Source: Polycladomyces subterraneus (GTDB lineage: Bacteria > Bacillota > Bacilli > Thermoactinomycetales > JIR-001). From it: DNA of 46,837 bases. A program made the position numbers and the translations under genes. This document shows positions 42,314 to 46,837 of the stretch, piece by piece (the stretch's first letter is position 1; each line of letters begins with the position of its first letter). The stretch is taken from assembly GCF_030433435.1 (NCBI RefSeq), contig NZ_JANRHH010000021.1, forward strand, positions 1 to 46,837, in the 5' to 3' direction. Below the pieces are notes generated by a model. It had not been told where the DNA came from. It did no database searches and was given only the letters and a program-made list of their open reading frames with translations.

Positions 42314-43117
42314 TTACGGTAAACGCACCGCCCGATACTTCTTCCAACTGACATAAGTCAGCACGGACACAATCACCCCGCCTACCATCAGCATAAACGA
42401 GACGATCGGCGTTTCCCATTCACCGTACATGGCCGTTACTTGTTCCTCCGGTCCGTAAAACAGCGGATTCAGCATCCCACGAAAACGGCTCACCCCACTG
42501 CGCAGCAGCGCGGGATTCCACGTAGGCCGCGATTGCTTGCGCAGAAAGGATAAGACCGAATCCACCTTGGTAACTGTCGTTGGGGTACGTGAGATCACGA
42601 TAGCGGGGCGAATCAGTCGATAATGATCGAGCAGAGCATCTACCGCTATGCGCGCACGCACTTGATTCCCGGCGTTGATCGCCCGTTCGATGTCGGCCAA
42701 ATCCCGTTGCAACACCGAGTAATACTGTCTCCACAGCGGCTGATTGGGATGCGTCAACGCATCAAATGCCATCCGCATCCGAAGCGCCGCTGCCATCAAT
42801 GTGGTCGGGTTGGGACGTACGCGGTTCAACTCCTGTTCCATTTCTACCAATGTTTGCGACAACGTACGGATCTGCTCCACCGACAACCCGAGGGGAGACA
42901 AATTCGCACGCGAGAAACTACGCGAGAGCGCCGTCAACGCATCGCGTGCGGCTAATAAATCCCCACGCTGCACCAACTGATACACCCGCTCCGCCTGCCG
43001 CGCCCACTGCATCGGTTGCGTTTGTTCCATGGCGATTGCCGACTCTGATCCATAGCTGTGCAATATGACGAAACTGCTCCACAATATGACCAACAAGCCG
43101 GTCCATCTCTTCCACAT
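42314..43117 (-). CDS. ypjB: YpjB-type sporulation protein
   Basis: A 267-residue membrane-anchored protein: N-terminal signal MWKRWTGLLVILWSSFVILHSYG, a mainly helical exported domain (ERVYQLVQRGDLLAARDALTALS, LVEMEQELNRVRPNPTTLMAAALRMRMAFDAL, repeated Leu/Arg helices) and a C-terminal membrane segment (WETPIVSFMLMVGGVIVSVLTYVSW) with a basic tail. This is the YpjB layout. In Bacillus ypjB lies beside ypjC and ypjD and is a sporulation-linked gene, though its molecular role is not established. GGGAGAGG precedes the ATG at 43117. Confidence 0.8.
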   Translation of the reverse strand: MWKRWTGLLVILWSSFVILHSYGSESAIAMEQTQPMQWARQAERVYQLVQRGDLLAARDALTALSRSFSRANLSPLGLSVEQIRTLSQTLVEMEQELNRVRPNPTTLMAAALRMRMAFDALTHPNQPLWRQYYSVLQRDLADIERAINAGNQVRARIAVDALLDHYRLIRPAIVISRTPTTVTKVDSVLSFLRKQSRPTWNPALLRSGVSRFRGMLNPLFYGPEEQVTAMYGEWETPIVSFMLMVGGVIVSVLTYVSWKKYRAVRLP

Positions 43118-43255
43118 GTGAACCTCTCCCGATTTGAAGAAGATTCCTTGTCCATACAGTCTATTCATAGAAATGGACGAGATATGTATGCATTTTTTCG
43201 TGGGACAGGGTTTGGTTTCATTTCCTTGTGGGGAATTGAAGTAATAGTTGGTTTT

Positions 43256-43270
43256 GTTTGTGAAGCAAAC
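43256..43270. promoter_or_regulatory. Candidate operator GTTTG-N5-CAAAC, second copy
   Basis: GTTTGTGAAGCAAAC, continuing into the palindrome AAACTAGTTT (43267-43276). It matches the copy at 14653-14667. The sequence GCAAACTAGTTT recurs at 46138-46149. Confidence 0.4.
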
Positions 43271-43314
43271 TAGTTTAAATAATTGATACATTGTTTTATG
43301 ATGGATGTAACCAA

Positions 43315-43353
43315 ATAAAAAAGCCGTTCCCGTCAAATCAATCGGAATCGGCT
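43315..43353 (-). terminator. Terminator of PNPOx-like gene
   Basis: AGCCG and CGGCT with flanking matches; an A-tract on the plus strand gives T residues on the minus strand. Confidence 0.65.
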
Positions 43354-43446
43354 CCATGTTGAAACTTTTGACTCAGTGCCACCGTGATGACTCAAACACC
43401 ATCACACCATACTGGGGTGCTATAGAATTATCTGAAACAACTGAGG

Positions 43447-44013
43447 TCACTCTTCGGAAATAAACTTTTGCCCCAACGGGGTGACGATTCCATCCATGCT
43501 GATCGAATTTTTCTCTTGATGATAAGTTTGAAGATCTTTCTCCCCCTTTTGACTGGCCCACCGTTGGAGAGTCTCACGCTCACCCGAATAGGAGAAGTAA
43601 GGAACGCTGTATCCGCATGACGTTTTCACTTCATATATGTTTACATAGATGATTTGGCGTGCTCCCGGAAGGAGATCGAAGTGATGAATCAATTGATTCC
43701 ATTCAGATGAATCGGGCAATATTACGCGCCCCCTTCCATACAAGCGCAGGATCATGGGAGGACCTTCAAACGCAACAAACATCAACGTAATCCTTCCATT
43801 CTCCTTCAGGTGGGCACTTGTTTCGTTTCCACTGCCTGTCAGGTCCATATAGGCCACTTCTCTTGGCGAAAATATGCGCAGCGCATCATATCCTTTCGGA
43901 GAAATATTGATGTGACCCTCTTCACTTAAAGGAGCGGAACCCACAAAAAATATGCGCTGTTTCTTGATGAACGCTTCATGCTCCGGGAGTAAAGCCGGAA
44001 AAAGCTTTCCCAT
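43447..44013 (-). CDS. Pyridoxamine 5'-phosphate oxidase-family flavoprotein
   Basis: A 188-residue split-barrel FMN/F420-type protein. FFVGSAPLSEEGHINISPKG (flavin phosphate site), YMDLTGSGNETSAHLKENGRITLMFVAFEGPPMILRLYGRGRV and a YVNIYEVKTSCGYSVPYFSY C-terminal strand match the family. The small barrel is the YdaG/pyridoxamine-oxidase-like subgroup, whose reactions are mostly uncharacterised. AAAGGGGGA precedes the ATG. Confidence 0.8.
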   Translation of the reverse strand: MGKLFPALLPEHEAFIKKQRIFFVGSAPLSEEGHINISPKGYDALRIFSPREVAYMDLTGSGNETSAHLKENGRITLMFVAFEGPPMILRLYGRGRVILPDSSEWNQLIHHFDLLPGARQIIYVNIYEVKTSCGYSVPYFSYSGERETLQRWASQKGEKDLQTYHQEKNSISMDGIVTPLGQKFISEE

Positions 44014-44102
44014 GCCGATCCCCCTTTACTGAACGAAATTTTTTATCAAATATATCAGATGATTTCGTTTAACAGAAGTTAAACTTCGAACAACAGGATC
44101 AT

Positions 44103-44142
44103 AAAAAAGCCACGAGAAGACATCCTTCCCGCGGCTTTTTTG
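44103..44142 (-). terminator. Terminator between PNPOx-like and XRE genes
   Basis: AAAAAAGCC and GGCTTTTTT form the outer stem, with CGCGGGAAG and CTTCTCGTG inside. Confidence 0.6.
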
Positions 44143-44210
44143 GCACAACAAAATAGCCATGCTCTCGCACGATTCTCCACCCTTTTATAACGCTTACGAG
44201 GTTAGTTGAT

Positions 44211-44273
44211 GGATTCGGGTGGCTGAGAGTCACCCTACCCGGGCATCAACCCGGGATTCACCCAATGCAATCC
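44211..44273. other. Multi-hairpin structure after XRE gene
   Basis: GGATT pairs with AATCC at the ends. GGGTG/CACCC (44217-44235) and two CCCGGG boxes (44238-44243, 44250-44255) form inner stems. It could act in mRNA 3'-end formation; its role is not clear. A CTGAGA is present, but the rest of a TPP riboswitch is absent. Confidence 0.4.
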
Positions 44274-44282
44274 GTGTCGGAT

Positions 44283-44897
44283 TCAATCAGGTCGAACCTT
44301 CTGAAACCATACGGATTTTCCGGTAACAGGCTGGTCGTAAGAAATGACAAAATGCAATACCGTCGCAGAGGATGACGGATTGATGTACTGATGCGGCACA
44401 TCACCGTTGAAGCGGATGGCATCATGTTCGCACAGTTGATACCGCTCCCCCTCGATTTCCACATCAAGCCGGCCGGACATCACCGTGACAAATTCCACCA
44501 CACCGGGAGGATGTGCTTCCGAACGGTAGGTACCGTACGGCTGCAAGTACCCTCGGTACAACTCAAACACATGCGGTTGATGCGAACGGAAAACGGGCTC
44601 AACCTCAAATTCTTCGTCGGGATCCGACAAGACGAGCCCCTCTCTTTTTCTCGAAACGGCCACATCCGTCTCCACTGATAACAAGGCGGTAACTGGAACG
44701 GACAAACCGTTGGCGATCTTCCAAATCACCGAGAGAGTCGGGTTGGCTTCCCCGTTTTCAATTTTAAGTAGCGTCACTTTGCTGATCCCGATTTGCTTGG
44801 CCAACGCTTCCATACTCAAACCGCGGTGGACACGGATTTTGCGCAGGTTGGCGCCCACCCGTTTTCCGATGTGCTTCTCTTCCCATGGATTTTCCAT
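44283..44897 (-). CDS. XRE-family regulator with cupin domain
   Basis: A 204-residue DNA-binding protein. The N-terminal helix-turn-helix is VGANLRKIRVHRGLSMEALAKQIGISKVTLLKIENGEANP. The C-terminal cupin (about 100-195) shows the metal-box pattern ELYRGYLQPYGTYRSEAHPPGVVEFVTVMSGRLDVEIEGERYQLCEHDAIRFNGDVPHQY. Such XRE-cupin proteins often control a neighbouring transporter. Here azlC-azlD are divergent, so they are the likely target. GGAGGGA lies eleven bases before the ATG. Confidence 0.85.
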   Translation of the reverse strand: MENPWEEKHIGKRVGANLRKIRVHRGLSMEALAKQIGISKVTLLKIENGEANPTLSVIWKIANGLSVPVTALLSVETDVAVSRKREGLVLSDPDEEFEVEPVFRSHQPHVFELYRGYLQPYGTYRSEAHPPGVVEFVTVMSGRLDVEIEGERYQLCEHDAIRFNGDVPHQYINPSSSATVLHFVISYDQPVTGKSVWFQKVRPD

Positions 44898-45016
44898 CCT
44901 GCTGTTTTTCCCTCCGAGTATACAGCGAAATGACGTTTTCTTTCGATCAGTTGTATATTATAATGAACCAAAAGATAAATAAAGTATACCATCTGATCAA
45001 AAAAGGGGTGATACCC

Positions 45017-45727
45017 ATCGCAAAGAACACACACACCCAAAAAATCACGGTAAAATCGGAATTTACTGCAGGGGTATTGTCGGCCATTCCCATCGTGGTA
45101 GGATACCTTCCCATCGCCGTTGCGTTTGGCATGATCGCCCAGCAGTCCGGAATACCGCCCCTTTTGTCCGTTTGCATGTCGGGCTTGGTTTATGCCGGAG
45201 CCAGCCAGTTTATGGCCGTCAATATGCTATCGACGGGAGCTGGAGCGTTGGAAATCGTACTGGCGACATTCGTATTGAATTTCCGCCATTTTGTGATGGG
45301 ATTATCCCTGATGAACAAACTGAAAAAGATGCCCGTCGCATGGAAAATAGCCGTCTCCAGCGGCATCACGGACGAAACCTTCGCTGTCGCTTCCTTAAAA
45401 AAAGATATGATCGGCAAGTGGTTTCTCGCGGGACTGGTTCTCACTTCCTATGTCACTTGGGTGATCGGTACCCTGATCGGGGGACTGCTATCTCAGGTCA
45501 TTCCCCCGAGTATCAGTGAAAGCATGTCGGTGGCGCTGTACGCCATGTTTATCGGATTGTTGATCCCGGCGGTCAGGGAGAATGGAAAATGGGGGATGAT
45601 CGCCTTGATCAGCATGGGGCTCAACACGGTGTTGGGCATGTTTCTCAGCAGCGGTTGGTCGATCGTGTTGTCCACCGTACTGGGAGGATTGGCCGGAGTT
45701 TGGTTGATGAGGAGGAAAAAGGGATGA
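45017..45727 (+). CDS. azlC: AzlC-family branched-chain amino-acid exporter subunit
   Basis: About 236 residues from a likely ATC at 45017. Integral membrane protein: AGVLSAIPIVVGYLPIAVAFGMIAQQSG, MSGLVYAGASQFMAVNML and FVLNFRHFVMGLSL (the conserved R-H) are AzlC signatures. With AzlD it exports branched-chain amino acids such as leucine analogues. AAAAGGGGTGAT lies four bases before ATC; no ATG or TTG is at a normal distance. A GTG at 45008 directly follows AAAAGGG. An ATG at 44963 overlaps a TATAAT-like promoter and lacks a ribosome-binding site. The real start is therefore open. Confidence 0.8.
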   Translation: MAKNTHTQKITVKSEFTAGVLSAIPIVVGYLPIAVAFGMIAQQSGIPPLLSVCMSGLVYAGASQFMAVNMLSTGAGALEIVLATFVLNFRHFVMGLSLMNKLKKMPVAWKIAVSSGITDETFAVASLKKDMIGKWFLAGLVLTSYVTWVIGTLIGGLLSQVIPPSISESMSVALYAMFIGLLIPAVRENGKWGMIALISMGLNTVLGMFLSSGWSIVLSTVLGGLAGVWLMRRKKG

Positions 45728-46029
45728 CAGACCATCTACTGCTCATCATTTTGGGCATGTCGGTGGTGACACTGATACCTCGATGGCTTCCTGTATGGAT
45801 CATGGATCGTATCACATGGCCCGATTGGGCACGGGAATGGCTCGACAGCATCCCGTATGCGGCCTTGGGAGCATTGATCTTTCCCGGAATTTTATCCGTC
45901 GCCAAAGGAGAACCTTGGATCGGTTTGGCAGGTGGGATTGTCGCCGCAATCCTGGCGTATTGGCGACTGCATATCATGTATGTCGTCTTTGGATCGATTC
46001 TGGCCGTGATGATGGCGAAATCATTTTGA
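45724..46029 (+). CDS. azlD: AzlD-family transporter subunit
   Basis: A small membrane protein of 101 residues (LLIILGMSVVTLIPRWLPVWIM, YAALGALIFPGILSV, IVAAILAYWRLHIMYVVFGSILAVMMAKSF). Together with AzlC it makes the exporter. The start overlaps the azlC stop (ATGA), a coupled pair. Confidence 0.9.
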   Translation: MTDHLLLIILGMSVVTLIPRWLPVWIMDRITWPDWAREWLDSIPYAALGALIFPGILSVAKGEPWIGLAGGIVAAILAYWRLHIMYVVFGSILAVMMAKSF

Positions 46030-46033
46030 ATCC

Positions 46034-46075
46034 AAACAGCCCAGCGGAATTCCCCTTCGTCCGCTGGGCTGTTTT
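46034..46075 (+). terminator. Terminator after azlCD
   Basis: AAACAGCCCAGCGGA and TCCGCTGGGCTGTTTT are a 14-15-bp stem with an 11-base loop. Confidence 0.88.
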
Positions 46076-46162
46076 CATATGCTAGATCGGTTCATTCCAC
46101 TGGTGGGATGAAAATATGAATGAAGAAAGTCTGTGTTGCAAACTAGTTTTTACTTTAAGATT

Positions 46163-46186
46163 GTGAGAAGTCTTCATTCTTCTCAC
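46163..46186. repeat. Inverted repeat GTGAGAAG-N8-CTTCTCAC
   Basis: A perfect 8-bp-arm hairpin in the gap after azlD. It has no T-tract; purpose unknown. Confidence 0.6.
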
Positions 46187-46241
46187 CGACAACAATCGTT
46201 ATTTGGTATCGTGATAAATGAATACTCACTCGGAGGGTTTA

Positions 46242-46331
46242 ATGGAGTCAAGTCTGTTGGATCTAATTGGTTTTTCGAGTATTCACCAGTCTGAAAAGCT
46301 AACTGAAATGTGTGATCACACATTCATTTGA
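46242..46331 (+). CDS. Possible 29-residue peptide
   Basis: CGGAGGG lies four bases before an ATG. The product MESSLLDLIGFSSIHQSEKL... ends soon. A perfect 18-base palindrome (AATGTGTGATCACACATT, 46307-46324) lies inside the frame. It may be a remnant or a leader; no family is seen. Confidence 0.3.
   Translation: MESSLLDLIGFSSIHQSEKLTEMCDHTFI
46307..46324. repeat. Perfect 18-base palindrome
   Basis: AATGTGTGATCACACATT. It has the look of an operator, but no regulator is adjacent. Confidence 0.7.
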
Positions 46332-46386
46332 AAAGGGTTGTCTGAATGGCCACATCTTAGAACGTATCCTGTGAGTCTTAATCTAG

Positions 46387-46812
46387 CTATCCGCACCGCT
46401 TGGGACATTGTTTCCCAATTTGTTGCGACAAGATGCGAACCGCCCTGCCCAGCTTCGATACGTCAACGAATAGCCTGGTTTCCTCACCGATATAGATCGC
46501 CTTCACCTTTACCCTGCACCACAATGCGCCGAAGATCCGTTGATGACACCGGGTGTTCCGGGTGGAAATGCGGAGGATTTGAAGCACTTTTTTCTCCTGA
46601 AAAGGCACACAAAGGGATCTCAACACATTTCTAACCACTTGGAGATCACTTCTTCTTTCCAAATCGGGAGGACCGACGACCAATCTGACCAGATTGAGTT
46701 GATGGCGCAGTCTTGTTTGAAGATAACCAGTGATATTGACCTGTTTCCCTGCGATACCGCTCAAAATGCAACTCAGTGTACGATCCTTGACCATAAAGTT
46801 GACACTCCACAC
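46387..46812 (-). CDS. ACT-like domain protein, N-terminus altered by mobile-element end
   Basis: A 141-residue protein with an ACT-like pattern. The first strand and helix (about 8-33) read VKDRTLSCILSGIAGKQVNITGYLQ, and LVRLVVGPPDLERRSDLQVVRNVLRSL follows. A second half (KKVLQILRI... GALWCRVKVKAIYIGEETRLFVDVSKLGRAVRIL) resembles another open-faced sheet. ACT domains bind amino acids or other small ligands. The only available starts are a GTG at 46812, inside a hairpin typical of an IS200/IS605 end, and an ATG at 46794. Neither has a ribosome-binding site, so the original 5' end was probably lost to the insertion. Confidence 0.55.
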   Translation of the reverse strand: MWSVNFMVKDRTLSCILSGIAGKQVNITGYLQTRLRHQLNLVRLVVGPPDLERRSDLQVVRNVLRSLCVPFQEKKVLQILRISTRNTRCHQRIFGALWCRVKVKAIYIGEETRLFVDVSKLGRAVRILSQQIGKQCPKRCG

Positions 46813-46837
46813 GGCTGAAGCCGTGGGATTCTTGAGT
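46797..46837 (-). mobile_element. End of an IS200/IS605-family element (partial)
   Basis: The hairpin CACGGCT-GA-AGCCGTG (46810-46825) with flanks CCCACGG and GTGTGGAGTGTCAA (minus strand) is the subterminal hairpin seen at ends of IS200/IS605 elements with TnpB. The rest lies beyond the window. Confidence 0.6.

Noticed and set aside
44211..44273. TPP riboswitch (CTGAGA present)
   Set aside because: The second conserved half with the CTGATCTGGATAATGCCAGCG-type element is absent, and the segment follows, rather than precedes, a gene on the minus strand.
46307..46324. CRP/FNR-type site (TGTGATCACA)
   Set aside because: CRP sites have a six-base spacer between TGTGA and TCACA; here the halves overlap, and the palindrome is inside a small frame.

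Overview
The window looks like chromosome of an endospore-forming, low-to-mid GC Bacillota of the order Bacillales. It carries a SpoIIP-family sporulation amidase, a YpjB-type sporulation protein, bacillithiol genes (bshA, bshB1), a Bacillus-like ypjD-dapB-mgsA-bshB1-bshA-cca-birA-panBCD block, and a bacterial NHEJ set (Ku plus LigD-type enzymes). The genus cannot be fixed from sequence alone; a Thermoactinomycetaceae-like thermophile is a guess. No tRNA, rRNA or CRISPR array was seen.

Left region, about 1 to 14,700: accessory and partly decayed. It opens with the tail of a glycosyltransferase and a PAPS-type sulfotransferase. A SpoIIP-family gene follows, flanked by two decayed fragments of a secreted HEND-motif protein whose intact copy lies at 6438-7382. 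Next come a pyruvate oxidase and a rubrerythrin-like protein (possible oxidative metabolism pair), a Cre-like tyrosine recombinase, a GNAT acetyltransferase and an L-amino-acid-oxidase-like flavoenzyme. A frameshifted MFS transporter remnant is followed by a lox-like palindrome next to a second (Xer-like) tyrosine recombinase. A small coiled-coil membrane protein and a LysE exporter remnant follow. The mixture of two recombinases, remnants and strand switches suggests repeated gene gain and loss.

Middle region, about 14,800 to 31,900: lexA with a visible LexA box over its promoter, a GH18 lipoprotein, aspartate aminotransferase, and an operon of a small membrane-anchored protein, a short FtsH-like protease, 3-hydroxybutyryl-CoA dehydrogenase and acetate kinase. 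After mtaD comes an NHEJ island: LigD-type polymerase, DNA ligase and Ku are three separate minus-strand genes. Between polymerase and ligase sit two plus-strand paralogues encoding Tyr/Pro/Phe-rich small proteins that share an upstream 25-base element. A TPR gene precedes ku in the same operon.

Right region, about 31,900 to 46,837: a long minus-strand biosynthetic cluster running ypjD, dapB, a D-cysteine desulfhydrase-like gene, mgsA, bshB1, bshA, cca, birA, then a structured leader with a terminator and a competing hairpin, then panB-panC-panD. Divergent from it is a YitT/YpjC membrane protein, and beyond that ypjB, a PNPOx-like flavoprotein, an XRE-cupin regulator divergent from azlC-azlD, and an ACT-like gene whose upstream side is abutted by what looks like the end of an IS200/IS605-family element at the window edge.
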